In this document: positions 1-8,567 of the stretch, piece by piece
How the letters are laid out: every line of letters begins with the position of its first letter
How positions within the stretch are numbered: the stretch's first letter is position 1
Assembly: GCF_016595245.1 (NCBI RefSeq)
Contig: NZ_JAENHM010000044.1
Coordinates: 1 to 64,000, forward strand
Direction: 5' to 3'
DNA: 64,000 nt
From: Azospirillum endophyticum
GTDB taxonomy: Bacteria; Pseudomonadota; Alphaproteobacteria; Azospirillales; Azospirillaceae
Position numbers and translations under genes: made by a program
Notes under the pieces: model-generated
Database searches by the model: none
The model's input: the letters and a program-made list of their open reading frames with translations, nothing else
What the model was told of the DNA's origin: nothing

Positions 1-54
1 CACCGATTACCTCGACGCCATTCTCGCCGTTAAAATCCGTTAACCCGGATTCGG

Positions 55-219
55 AGCCCTGCCTACGCGGAGGCGTGGATTGAAACATTGACGAAAGCCT
101 GTTACTGGACGACCTGTCCGCGTCGCCTCCTACGCGGAGGCGTGGATTGAAACATCACCCTGACGGTGATCAGCCGGGACAAGTACGGTCGCCTCCGACG
201 CGGAGGCGTGGCTTGAAAC
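55..219 (+). CRISPR. Three-repeat CRISPR mini-array
   Basis: Three 32-nt repeats lie at 55-86, 122-153 and 188-219, with spacers of 35 nt (87-121) and 34 nt (154-187). Each ends TTGAAAC. The middle copy has a stem CGCCTCC/GGAGGCG around TACGC. The first copy is degenerate at its 5' end and the third carries two substitutions (GACGC loop, GGCTTG), as expected of an old or distal array end. No cas gene is adjacent inside the window. The middle repeat is identical to the last repeat of the large array at 48062-48093. Bases 1-54 show no further repeat. Confidence 0.9.
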
Positions 220-289
220 GAGCGCGTATCTGCCAGACAGTGGCGACGACCCCACCGAACCACCATGCAGCCGCACCATAATCAGTATC

Positions 290-319
290 GCATCATGGAT
301 CGTGCACGATCCATGATGC
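290..319. promoter_or_regulatory. Perfect 30-bp palindrome, probable GntR operator
   Basis: Every base pairs with its partner across the centre between 304 and 305. The core ATCGTGCACGAT fits the ATnGTnnACnAT pattern known for FCD-type GntR operators. It lies 57 bp upstream of a GntR-family gene, so autoregulation and control of the downstream operon is the likely role (inference). Confidence 0.7.
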
Positions 320-375
320 ATGATTGACCAGAGACTGGACAATTGCTAGGCTTCCCGGAGCGAGCTGGGAGCATC

Positions 376-1065
376 ATGTCGAAGAAGCCTGTCATTTCCC
401 GCGTCGCCCTTGCCGATCAGGTCATGCACCTGCTGCAGGAGCGCATTCTGGACGGCGAGTACGAGCCGGGCGGGCGCTTGAACATCGACGCGATCTCGCG
501 CGAGCTTGACATCAGCTCGTCGCCCATTCGCGAGGCCTTGACGCGGCTATCGGCGATGGGGCTGGTGACGTCCTCGACCTTCGCGGGCTTCGCGGTCACT
601 CCCGTCCCGACCCGCAAGTGGTTCGAACAGCTGCTGACCTTCCGCGTCCTTGCCGAGGGATGGGCCGTCAGGCAGGTCGCGCGGCTCCGGCCGGCCGGTG
701 CGATCGAGCGGATGACCGACAGCCTCCGCGCGCTGGAATCGAGCACGCTCGGCGTGCGGGCGCGGGAATACGTGTCGGCCAGCAAGGCGGACGAGAACTT
801 CCACGACGCCATGCTGGATGCCTGCGGCAACGAGGTGCTGGCCCAAAGCGTGCGCAGTCTGCACCCGCATCTGCATCATGCGCGCCTCTTCAGCACGGTT
901 CCGCAAGACATCGCGCCGGTCATCGAGGAGCACAGGGCGATCCTAAACGCCGTTCTGTCGGGCGACGAGGATGCCGCCGCCGCGGCGCTGGAGCGCCATT
1001 TGCGGATGTCGTGGCAGCGTTACGACGGCTGGACCTCCGGCGAGACGACGATGCCCGATGCCTGA
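376..1065 (+). CDS. GntR-family (FCD) transcriptional regulator
   Basis: The protein has an N-terminal winged helix (residues about 8-75), with the GntR recognition stretch ISSSPIREALTRL, followed by an all-helical FCD ligand-binding domain to about residue 220. FCD members usually sense sugar acids or carboxylates. The start at 376 is chosen because GGGAG sits 4 nt upstream; an in-frame ATG at 343 lacks a good ribosome site. The 229-aa length is normal. It is the first gene of a co-directional set with a sugar-acid dehydratase, an SDR and a transporter, and it follows a 30-bp palindrome that is probably its operator. Confidence 0.88.
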   Translation: MSKKPVISRVALADQVMHLLQERILDGEYEPGGRLNIDAISRELDISSSPIREALTRLSAMGLVTSSTFAGFAVTPVPTRKWFEQLLTFRVLAEGWAVRQVARLRPAGAIERMTDSLRALESSTLGVRAREYVSASKADENFHDAMLDACGNEVLAQSVRSLHPHLHHARLFSTVPQDIAPVIEEHRAILNAVLSGDEDAAAAALERHLRMSWQRYDGWTSGETTMPDA

Positions 1066-1245
1066 CGCCGGGGAAGCGCCCGCAACACCGGCGCCTTCAT
1101 CGAACGACCGCAGTGCATGCCCGACGGCGTAACCGGCCGTCGGACCTTGCCGTCTTGCGCCCGTCCTTCGCAGCCCGGGACAGGGCCGCAACCGAGAGAC
1201 AGCACGTCGAAACCGCGCAAGACAGAACGACGAAGGACGCGTCCG

Positions 1246-2355
1246 GTGGCAAAGATCGTTTCCGTGGAGGTCCTGCAAGCGGACCTGAAACCCAAAGCCA
1301 AGCGCACCGACGCCGTCCAGAGCTTCGAGTGCCAGGAAACGCCGATGGTGCGGATCACCGATGCCGACGGTGTCGTCGGCACCGGCTACAGCTACACGAT
1401 CGGAACCGGCGGGTCGTCGGTCGTGAGGCTGCTCGACGACCATCTGGTCCCGTTGCTGATCGGCCGCGAGGCCGACGACGTCGAGCGCATCTGGCGCGAC
1501 CTGTTCTACCGCGTCCATGCCACGACGGTCGGCGCCCTGACCTCGATCGCGCTGGCCGTCATCGACACGGCGCTGTGGGACCTGCGCGGCCGCCGGACGT
1601 TCCTGCCGCTTCATCGGCTGGCCGGCGGCGCAAAGGAAAGCATCGACCTCTATTGCACCGAGGGCGGCTGGCTCCACATCGGGGAGCGCGAACTGGTCGA
1701 GGAAGCGCTGCGGGCCAAGGAGCGCGGCTTCGGCGGCACCAAGCTGAAGGTCGGGCGCCGGCATGTGGCGGAGGACGTCCGGCGCATCGCCGCCGTGCGC
1801 GAGGCGGTCGGCGCCGGCTGGGAGATCATGACCGACGCCAATCAGGGCTTCACCCTGGACGAGGCGATCCGCCGCGTCCGCCATTACCAGGACTTCGACG
1901 TAGCCTGGTTCGAGGAGCCCATCCATGCCGACGACGTCCAGGCGCACCGCCGCCTCGCCGCCGCGACCAGCGTCCCCATCGCCGTCGGCGAATCGCTCTA
2001 CAGCCTGTCCCAGTTCAAGGATTACCTGCAGAGCGGCGCCTGTTCCATCCTGCAGGTCGATGTCGGGCGCATCGGCGGCATCACGCCCTGGCTGAAGGTC
2101 GCCCACATGGCGGAAGCCTTCAACGTGCCCGTCTGCCCGCATTTCCTGATGGAACTGCACCTGCCCCTGTGCTGCGCGGTGCCGAACAGCCGCTGGCTGG
2201 AGTTCATCCCCCAGCTCGACCTCGTGACCTCCTCGCAAATCCGGATCGAGGCCGGCAAGGCGATCCCGTCGGACGTCCCGGGCCTCGGCATCGACTGGGA
2301 CTGGGCGGCGCTCGACCGGTACGTCGTGCACCGTCACACGCACACCGCCCACTGA
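1246..2355 (+). CDS. Mandelate racemase/enolase-superfamily sugar-acid dehydratase
   Basis: The protein of about 369 aa has the enolase-superfamily two-domain form. Visible catalytic features are the KxK pair K166/K168 (TKLKVG), metal ligands D197 (TDANQG), E223 (FEEPIH) and E249 (VGES), the D272 region and H299 (CPHFLMEL), which serves as acid/base in the mandelate racemase subgroup. Such enzymes dehydrate aldonic or aldaric acids to 2-keto-3-deoxy acids. The GTG start at 1246 has GAAGGA 8 nt upstream; an ATG at 1117 would add an unconserved basic tail. It is followed by an SDR dehydrogenase resembling 2-keto-3-deoxy-L-fuconate dehydrogenases, suggesting an oxidative deoxysugar-acid route. 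The exact substrate is not readable. Confidence 0.85.
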   Translation: MAKIVSVEVLQADLKPKAKRTDAVQSFECQETPMVRITDADGVVGTGYSYTIGTGGSSVVRLLDDHLVPLLIGREADDVERIWRDLFYRVHATTVGALTSIALAVIDTALWDLRGRRTFLPLHRLAGGAKESIDLYCTEGGWLHIGERELVEEALRAKERGFGGTKLKVGRRHVAEDVRRIAAVREAVGAGWEIMTDANQGFTLDEAIRRVRHYQDFDVAWFEEPIHADDVQAHRRLAAATSVPIAVGESLYSLSQFKDYLQSGACSILQVDVGRIGGITPWLKVAHMAEAFNVPVCPHFLMELHLPLCCAVPNSRWLEFIPQLDLVTSSQIRIEAGKAIPSDVPGLGIDWDWAALDRYVVHRHTHTAH

Positions 2356-2386
2356 CCTCGGTCACGGCAGCATTGGGAGATCGACC

Positions 2387-3118
2387 ATGTCGAATCTGGA
2401 AAACAAGGTCGTGCTGGTGACCGCGGCCGGTCAGGGCATCGGGCGGGCGTCGGCCCAAGCCTTCGCCCGCGCCGGCGCCCGGGTCTGGGCGATCGATCGG
2501 GACGAGGGGAAGCTGGCCGGCCTGGGCGAGGCGGCCGGCGGAGGCGCGCTTCGGCTTTGCCGGCTCGATGTTCTGGACGAAGGCGCCATCGAGCGGCTGG
2601 TGACCGAGATCGGCCGCATCGACGTGCTGTTCAACTGCACGGGCGTCGTGCAGAACGGCACGGTGCTGGAATGCGGCGACGCGGACCTGGACCTGGCCTT
2701 CGACCTCAACGTCAAGGCGATGGCCCGCAGCATCCGGGCCGTGCTGCCCGGCATGCTGGAGCGGGGGGACGGCAGCATCATCAACATGGCGTCGGTGGCC
2801 AGCAGCGTGAAGGCGGTGCCGAACCGCTTCGCCTACAGCGTCACCAAGGCCGCGGTGATCGGATTGACGAAATCCGTCGCGGCGGACTATGTGGCGCGCG
2901 GCATCCGCTGCAACGCGATCTGCCCTGGGACGGTGGAGAACGCTTCCCGGCAGGACCGGCCGGGCGGCCAGGGCGAGTACAAGGCGCCCCGCGCCGCCTT
3001 CGTGGCGCGGCAACCCATCGGAACGCCGGAGGATATCGCCGACCTCGTCCTCTATCTGGCCGGTGCCGCCTATACGACCGGCCAGATCCATGTGATCGAC
3101 GGCGGCTGGGCCGCCTGA
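2387..3118 (+). CDS. SDR-family oxidoreductase, 2-keto-3-deoxy-L-fuconate dehydrogenase-like
   Basis: This is a classical short-chain dehydrogenase of 243 aa with the nucleotide motif TAAGQGIGR (residues 12-20), a variant NCTG in place of NNAG, and the active site S about 139, Y150 and K154 (YSVTK). The C-terminal TTGQIHVIDGGW ending and overall pattern resemble 2-keto-3-deoxy-L-fuconate dehydrogenases. It starts 31 bp after the dehydratase stop, so co-transcription is likely, and it would oxidise the keto-deoxy acid that enzyme makes. The general class is certain and the substrate is inferred. Confidence 0.85.
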   Translation: MSNLENKVVLVTAAGQGIGRASAQAFARAGARVWAIDRDEGKLAGLGEAAGGGALRLCRLDVLDEGAIERLVTEIGRIDVLFNCTGVVQNGTVLECGDADLDLAFDLNVKAMARSIRAVLPGMLERGDGSIINMASVASSVKAVPNRFAYSVTKAAVIGLTKSVAADYVARGIRCNAICPGTVENASRQDRPGGQGEYKAPRAAFVARQPIGTPEDIADLVLYLAGAAYTTGQIHVIDGGWAA

Positions 3119-3354
3119 CATCACTCGAACAACGAGGCGCGGGCGATAACGACCGGAGGTGGAGCGTGTGATGCCGCCGGGCAAGGTTTCGCTCGAATGC
3201 CGGCGGCGGCGGATGCGTGGCGGCGTCCCGGAGCCTTTGCCTGCCTGACCTTGTGCCGTGAGCGTGCTATTCCGAAGGCGAGACGCCGGTGGCCGAGGCC
3301 CCGGACGCGTCGGCGCCACCGCCCCCGGAAGGGGCGCAGGAAGGAATCATCCGC

Positions 3355-4686
3355 ATGTCCACCGCTCAAGACACCACCGCGGAGGCCGGCAGCCGAGCCG
3401 CGGCGCCCCGCCGTGCGAATGTGCGGCGGGCGGTGACTGCGGCAGTCGTCGGCACCGTCATCGAATGGTTCGACTATGCGCTCTACGGGGCGGCGTCCGG
3501 GCTGGTCATCAACAGGCTGTTCTTCCCGCAATTCTCCGAACTGGGCGGCCTCCTCGCGGCCTTCGCCACCTTCGCCGTCGGCTTCTTCTCCCGGCCGCTG
3601 GGCGGAGTCGTCATCGCGCATTTCGGCGACCGGTTCGGGCGCAAGCCGGCCCTGGTCTTCACCATCGCCTCCATGGGGTTGGCCACCGTCGCCATGGGGC
3701 TGCTGCCGACCTATGGCGACATCGGCATCCTGGCGCCCATCCTGCTGGTGGTCTTCCGGCTGTTGCAGGGCTTCGGGGCGGGGGCGGAATATGCCGGCGC
3801 CGTCACCCTCGTCTCGGAATATGCTGCACCGGAGCATCGGAGCATGCTCACCGCCATCCTCCAGTCGGCGACGGTGGTCGGCATCATGCTGGCGACGCTG
3901 TGCTTCCTCGCGGTGTCCTACATGCCGGAGCCGATGCTGATGGGTTGGGGGTGGCGGATGCCCTTCCTGATCTCCGGCGTGCTGTTCTTCGTGGCGCTCT
4001 ACATCCGCCGCAACCTCGACGAGACGCCGGAATATGTCGAGGCGATGGAGCGCGCCGCCCGCGAGCGGCAGGAGCACAAGGTCCCGGTCGGAGAGCTGCT
4101 GCGCCATTCGCCGAAGGAGCTGCTGTTCGGTTTCCTCTCCGTCACCGGCCACAATGCCAACGCCTATATCCTGAGCGCGTTCTCGCTCAGCTACATGACC
4201 AACACGCTGGGCATGCCGCGGGTGGAGGCGCTCAGCGCCGTGGTGATCGCGGCTCTCACCGGCGTCGTCGCGACGCCGGTCATAGGCGCCATCGCCGACC
4301 GGATCGGCAACGCCAAGGTCTACATCTTCGGGGCGGCCTTCACCTTCCTGTTCGCCATTCCCTTCTTCGCGCTGCTCGACACGGGGAACGTGGTGCTGGC
4401 GACGCTGGCGATGAGCCTCGGCTACGGCCTCGGCTTCGGCGGACTGGCCGGCGCCCAGGGTGCCTTCCTGGCCAATCTCTTCCCGACGCGCTACCGCTTC
4501 TCCGGCATCGCGATGACGCGGGAAATCAACAGCCTGCTGATCGCCGGGCCGACGCCCTTCATCGCCTCCGCGCTGGTGGCCGCTGCCGGCGGCAGCCCGC
4601 GCTACGTGTCCGCCTACCTGATGGCCTGCTGTGCCCTGACCATCGTCGCGGTCGCCGTGATCCGGACGCGGTCCGTCGCGCGCTGA
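3355..4686 (+). CDS. MFS transporter, metabolite:H+ symporter (MHS) family
   Basis: The 443-aa polytopic membrane protein has about 12 hydrophobic segments. The MHS signature IEWFDYALYG ends the first helix region, and the loop 2-3 motif GDRFGRKPAL is typical of MFS carriers. MHS members import carboxylates or zwitterions with protons. ATG 3355 is preferred over an in-frame ATG at 3289 because AGGAAGGA lies about 10 nt upstream. A gap of about 236 bp separates it from the SDR gene; it may share the GntR-controlled transcript or have its own promoter. It is the likely uptake route for the sugar acid handled by the preceding genes. Confidence 0.88.
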   Translation: MSTAQDTTAEAGSRAAAPRRANVRRAVTAAVVGTVIEWFDYALYGAASGLVINRLFFPQFSELGGLLAAFATFAVGFFSRPLGGVVIAHFGDRFGRKPALVFTIASMGLATVAMGLLPTYGDIGILAPILLVVFRLLQGFGAGAEYAGAVTLVSEYAAPEHRSMLTAILQSATVVGIMLATLCFLAVSYMPEPMLMGWGWRMPFLISGVLFFVALYIRRNLDETPEYVEAMERAARERQEHKVPVGELLRHSPKELLFGFLSVTGHNANAYILSAFSLSYMTNTLGMPRVEALSAVVIAALTGVVATPVIGAIADRIGNAKVYIFGAAFTFLFAIPFFALLDTGNVVLATLAMSLGYGLGFGGLAGAQGAFLANLFPTRYRFSGIAMTREINSLLIAGPTPFIASALVAAAGGSPRYVSAYLMACCALTIVAVAVIRTRSVAR

Positions 4687-4849
4687 CCTTCCCCCGCGGA
4701 CGCTGGCCGGTCGGCATCCCTCGTGGCCGGCCGGCGTCGCTGCGCAGTGATGGGGTTCCGGTGGGCGGCCGGGCACCGGATGGTTCCGGCCGGAAAGCCG
4801 TGGATCGAGCCGCGCCTCGGGTCGTGGCCGGTCCGGATCGCCGCTCCGC

Positions 4850-6415
4850 TCAACCGGCCTGCAATGTTCCGACGAAGCGGTCGACCTGCGCGTGGAATTC
4901 ATGGACGCTGCGCTCCAGATCCTGGATGCCGCCATGCAGGTTTGCCGCGGCGGTGCCGTTGCGGTGCGCGGAATCGGCGACGGTGCGGACGTTCTGGCGG
5001 AGCCGCTCGGTTCCCTGGGCGGCCTGCTGGACGGCACGGCTGATTTCCGTCGTCGCCGAGTTCTGCTGCTCGACCGCTGCGGCGATCGAGGCGCTGATCG
5101 CGCTCAGCCGGCCCATGACATGGGAGATGTCACCGATCTTGCCGGCGGCGTCGCCGGTCGAGGCCTGGATCGCTCCGATCAGGGCGGAGATCTCCTCCGT
5201 GGCCTTGGCGGTCTGGCCCGCGAGATTCTTCACCTCGGTCGCCACCACCGCGAAGCCCTTGCCGGCCTCTCCCGCGCGCGCGGCCTCGATGGTCGCGTTC
5301 AGCGCCAGCAAGTTGGTCTGGCCGGCGATGGAGGTGATGAGGGTCAAGACGTCGCCGATCCGCCCGGCGTCGCCGACCAGCCGGTTCATGAGATCCACGG
5401 TGGTGGCGACCTGGCGGCTGGCGCCTTGCGATTCGGTCTGGGAACTTTGCGCCTGGATGGAGATCTCGCGGATCGATGCGGCGAGCTCCTCCACCGCGGC
5501 AGCCACGGTTTGCACGTTGCTGCTGACCTCCTCGGCGGTCCGGGCCACGGTCTGGCTGACGGAGGCGTTCTCTCCGGCGCCGGCGGCCATCTCGCCGACC
5601 GACAGGCCCATGGACGCGGCGGTCTGGTTGACGCCGGTCAGGAGGCGTCCGACGTCGCGGTCGAAGGTGTCGGCGACCGAGGTCAGCGCCTGCTGCCGTT
5701 GCCGGTCCGCCTCCTGGCGCAGGAGACCCTGTTCGGCTTCCAGCCGGCGCCGCTCGATGGCGTTCTCCCGGAAGGTTTGGACGGCGAGGGCCATCTTGCC
5801 GACCTCGTCCTCGCGGCCGGTGGCCGGAACCTCGATTTCGGTTCTGCCGGCGGCGAGCGCGCTCATCACCTGGGTCATCTGCGCGATCGGCCGCGTGACG
5901 GTGCGGACGATGGCGGCGAGAGCCCCGCAGACCACCAGGACCGACAGCAGGGCCGCCAGGGCGATGACCGCGGTGGTCGCGCGGATGTCGTCCTGGATGC
6001 GCCGGGTCGACAGCCTGACCTGGATCGTTCCGATCTCGGCCGCCTTCGCGCCCTCCCTGCGGGTCACCGGAGCGTTGCCGGCGATCCCGCCTTCCGGCTG
6101 GGCCGCCGTGCCGCCGTGGGCGGCGAAGATCTTGCCGTCCTTGTCCTTGATCGCGCTGCCGACATAGTCGGGATCGGCCGCCAGCGAGGCGAGCAGGACC
6201 GTCGCCGCGTTGGCATCCATGTTCCACAGGGCCTCGCCGGCGCCGCCGGCAAGGGCCGTCGCGATCATCTGCGCACGCTCCGCAAGGCCGTTGCGTGCCA
6301 CGGCCATGTTCATGTAGGCGATGCCCGCCATCGCTCCCAGGGCGAGAACGACGAACAGGGCGGCGATCGGCACCAGGACGCGGGCCGTGAGATTGCGGCG
6401 GTAGATTCCGAACAT
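4850..6415 (-). CDS. Methyl-accepting chemotaxis protein
   Basis: The 521-aa chemoreceptor has TM1 at about 12-36, a short periplasmic domain with a LWNMD motif (63-67) and a DPDY segment (81-84), TM2 at about 148-171, HAMP at about 170-225, and a cytoplasmic signalling domain whose hairpin tip carries the conserved E-I-x-x-I-x-x-I-A-x-Q-T-N-like core ([19 protein letters not shown]). AAGGAG precedes the ATG at 6415. It lies 55 nt downstream of a periplasmic binding-protein gene on the same strand, which suggests a binding-protein-dependent receptor. Its sensor and TM2-HAMP segments closely resemble the histidine kinase at 8568-10259. Confidence 0.93.
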   Translation of the reverse strand: MFGIYRRNLTARVLVPIAALFVVLALGAMAGIAYMNMAVARNGLAERAQMIATALAGGAGEALWNMDANAATVLLASLAADPDYVGSAIKDKDGKIFAAHGGTAAQPEGGIAGNAPVTRREGAKAAEIGTIQVRLSTRRIQDDIRATTAVIALAALLSVLVVCGALAAIVRTVTRPIAQMTQVMSALAAGRTEIEVPATGREDEVGKMALAVQTFRENAIERRRLEAEQGLLRQEADRQRQQALTSVADTFDRDVGRLLTGVNQTAASMGLSVGEMAAGAGENASVSQTVARTAEEVSSNVQTVAAAVEELAASIREISIQAQSSQTESQGASRQVATTVDLMNRLVGDAGRIGDVLTLITSIAGQTNLLALNATIEAARAGEAGKGFAVVATEVKNLAGQTAKATEEISALIGAIQASTGDAAGKIGDISHVMGRLSAISASIAAAVEQQNSATTEISRAVQQAAQGTERLRQNVRTVADSAHRNGTAAANLHGGIQDLERSVHEFHAQVDRFVGTLQAG

Positions 6416-6470
6416 CGCGACTCCTTCATGAAGCGGCCTATCCCGCAAGACCGGGGGCAAGGCGGCGACG

Positions 6471-7220
6471 TTACTGCGCGAGCGCCGACAGGTGCTGTTT
6501 CTGCAGGGTGCCGACGTCGATCTTCTTCAGCCCTTCGGCGAAGACCGCCGCCCATTTCCGCCCTTCCGGCTTGGTGTTGAAGGCGACGTGCAGCGTCTTC
6601 GATTCGAGCATCGGGCCGAATTCGATCTTGCCCTGGAGGGATTGCAGCTCGGCGGTGTTGCGCATCAGGTAGGAGAAGACATAGCGGTCGATCTCCGCCG
6701 CCTCGATGCGGCCGGCGGCGACCTTGCGGATGTTGGTGGTGTCGTCGACCACGGCCTCCGGCTTCAGGCCGTTCGTCGCGATGGCGTCTCCCACCGGCTT
6801 GGCGTTCACGTAGCCGTTGACCACGCCCAGCTTCAGGCGGGCGAGGCCCGGCGGGCTGGGATCGGCGATCTTGGCGCCGGCCGGAACGATCAGGCCGAGC
6901 GGGCTCTCGCCGATCGGGTCGGAGAGGGAGAAGCCGTCGAGTTCCGCCGGATACTCCGGGAAATACCCGACCACGCCGGGCTCTTCCTTGGCGCTGTGAA
7001 CGGCGCGCTGCCAGGGCAGCACCTCGACGCTGACCGTATGCCCCATCGCCTTGAACGCTTCGCGGACCACGATGCTGGAAAAGCCGTTGTCCGGCAGGGA
7101 GCCGGAATAGGGGGGCCATTCCAGCGTCGTCAGGCGAACCGTATCCGCCTTCGCTCCGACTGCGCAGGCCAGGATGGCGCCGCCCAGCACGAGGGTGAGG
7201 CCCGTAATTCTTCCAACCAT
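6471..7220 (-). CDS. Periplasmic amino-acid-type (family 3) substrate-binding protein
   Basis: The 249-aa protein starts at 7220 with GGGAG about 7 nt upstream. Residues 1-25 form a signal peptide ending near AKA. The mature part begins [12 protein letters not shown], the typical first strand of SBP_bac_3 proteins, and keeps the two-lobe length of about 225 aa. No permease or ATPase gene adjoins it. It lies directly upstream of a chemoreceptor gene, so a sensory rather than transport role is likely (inference). An in-frame start at 7301 is possible but would bury the signal peptide. Confidence 0.85.
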   Translation of the reverse strand: MVGRITGLTLVLGGAILACAVGAKADTVRLTTLEWPPYSGSLPDNGFSSIVVREAFKAMGHTVSVEVLPWQRAVHSAKEEPGVVGYFPEYPAELDGFSLSDPIGESPLGLIVPAGAKIADPSPPGLARLKLGVVNGYVNAKPVGDAIATNGLKPEAVVDDTTNIRKVAAGRIEAAEIDRYVFSYLMRNTAELQSLQGKIEFGPMLESKTLHVAFNTKPEGRKWAAVFAEGLKKIDVGTLQKQHLSALAQ

Positions 7221-7512
7221 GGAAATACTCCCGGGAGTGCCCGGCCTCGGCGGAGAGGCAGGGGAGGATGGGGCGTCAGGGTATGAAATATGCCGCGTCA
7301 TTTTCGAACCAGTTCGATTAACCGCTCGTTACGAAGCTATTTCCAGAATACAATTTCATGTAAAGTTCATCTTCCATTTGGAGCATGGTCGACCTGAGAT
7401 CTGGTCGACTGAATTTTTTCACTTCCATTTCAATATTCGCAAAAATGTCATGCGACGATCATTCCGGCGCAAACGAGCTCTGCGACATTCGGGGTAGCCC
7501 AATCGCAACAGG
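7221..7512. promoter_or_regulatory. Divergent intergenic region between two sensory units
   Basis: These 292 bp separate the minus-strand binding-protein/chemoreceptor pair from the plus-strand BMP/kinase pair. The middle part (about 7300-7450) is markedly AT-richer than its surroundings and should hold two back-to-back promoters. No coding region or clear operator palindrome was seen. Confidence 0.5.
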
Positions 7513-8511
7513 GTGATCCCGGTGCCGTTCCTCCTCATTCTGCTGCTCGTCTTGGCCATGCTCCCGCCCGCCCGCGCCGAGGTCCCGGCGGACCGCCAGT
7601 TCGCCATCGTCTTCAACAACACCAAGACGGACGGCGGCTTCAACGAGCTGGCGCTGCGCGGCTTGCAGCGCTTCAAGTCCGAAACCGGCATCGATGCGCG
7701 CGAGAACGTCATCCGCACCGAGGAGGAGAGCGTCCGGTCGATGCGGACCTTCGCCGAGTTCGGCATCCGTAACATCCTGCTGATCGGGTTCGTCAACGAG
7801 GCCGCTGTTTCTACCGTCGCGCAGGAATTCCCGGCAATCCACTTCACCCTGATCGATGGTCGCGTCGATCTGCCGAACGTGCGCTCCGTCCTCTTCCGCG
7901 AGGACGAGGCCGCCTATCTCGTCGGCATGGCGGCGGGATTGGCGAGCGGAACCGGAACCGTCGCCTTCGTCGGCGGAATGCCCATTCCGCCGGTCAAGCG
8001 GTTCGAATGCGGCTTCATCCAGGGCGCCGTGGCGGCCCGCCCCTCCATCCGACTCCTTCGCCGTTTCCTCGGAACCGGGCCGAGCGCCTTTCGGGACAAG
8101 GATGCGGCGCACCGCGTGACGGAGCAACTGGTCGCCGACGGCGCCGACGTCGTTTTCGCCGCCGCCGGCTATGCCGGGATCGGCGTGCTCGAGGCCATGG
8201 CGGCGTCCGGACGCCTGGGGATCGGCGTGGACACCAACCAGAACGGCCTGTTTCCCGGCCATGTCCTGACATCGGCGATGAAGCGGGTCGACGTGGCGGC
8301 CTACCTCGCCCTGAAGGACGCCCATGAGGGGAAATGGACGGCCGGGGTGCAGTATCTGGGGTTGGCGGAACAGGGCGTCGACTGGGCGAAGGACGAGGCC
8401 AACGCCGCCCTGGTGGCCGGACTGGCATCGCGGGTCGATGCGGCGGCGGCGGAGATCGCCGGCGGTGCGCCGGCGGTGCGGCCGGCCGAGCTCGTTCCCG
8501 CCTGCCGCTGA
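7513..8511 (+). CDS. BMP-family periplasmic substrate-binding protein
   Basis: The 332-aa protein has a signal peptide (cleavage after about PARA) and no lipobox cysteine. The mature N-terminus FAIVFNNTKTDGGFNELALRG is the BMP/Med opening, with later GVDTNQN and LTSAMKRVD segments typical of the family, which binds nucleosides or similar ligands. The start is a GTG at 7513; another GTG at 7522 is equally possible because neither has a strong ribosome site. The next gene, 56 nt on, is a membrane histidine kinase and there is no ABC permease, so it probably acts as the kinase's periplasmic ligand sensor (inference). Confidence 0.85.
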   Translation: MIPVPFLLILLLVLAMLPPARAEVPADRQFAIVFNNTKTDGGFNELALRGLQRFKSETGIDARENVIRTEEESVRSMRTFAEFGIRNILLIGFVNEAAVSTVAQEFPAIHFTLIDGRVDLPNVRSVLFREDEAAYLVGMAAGLASGTGTVAFVGGMPIPPVKRFECGFIQGAVAARPSIRLLRRFLGTGPSAFRDKDAAHRVTEQLVADGADVVFAAAGYAGIGVLEAMAASGRLGIGVDTNQNGLFPGHVLTSAMKRVDVAAYLALKDAHEGKWTAGVQYLGLAEQGVDWAKDEANAALVAGLASRVDAAAAEIAGGAPAVRPAELVPACR

Positions 8512-8567
8512 AGAGGCCTCCGGACCGGGGTCGCTCCGCCGGCGTCGCCGACCAACCGAGGATCGCA

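Noticed and set aside
618..6167. Long plus-strand frames across the GntR/dehydratase genes and the transporter/chemoreceptor genes
   Set aside because: They are Arg/Gly/Ala-rich out-of-frame translations overlapping recognised genes, without domains or ribosome sites.
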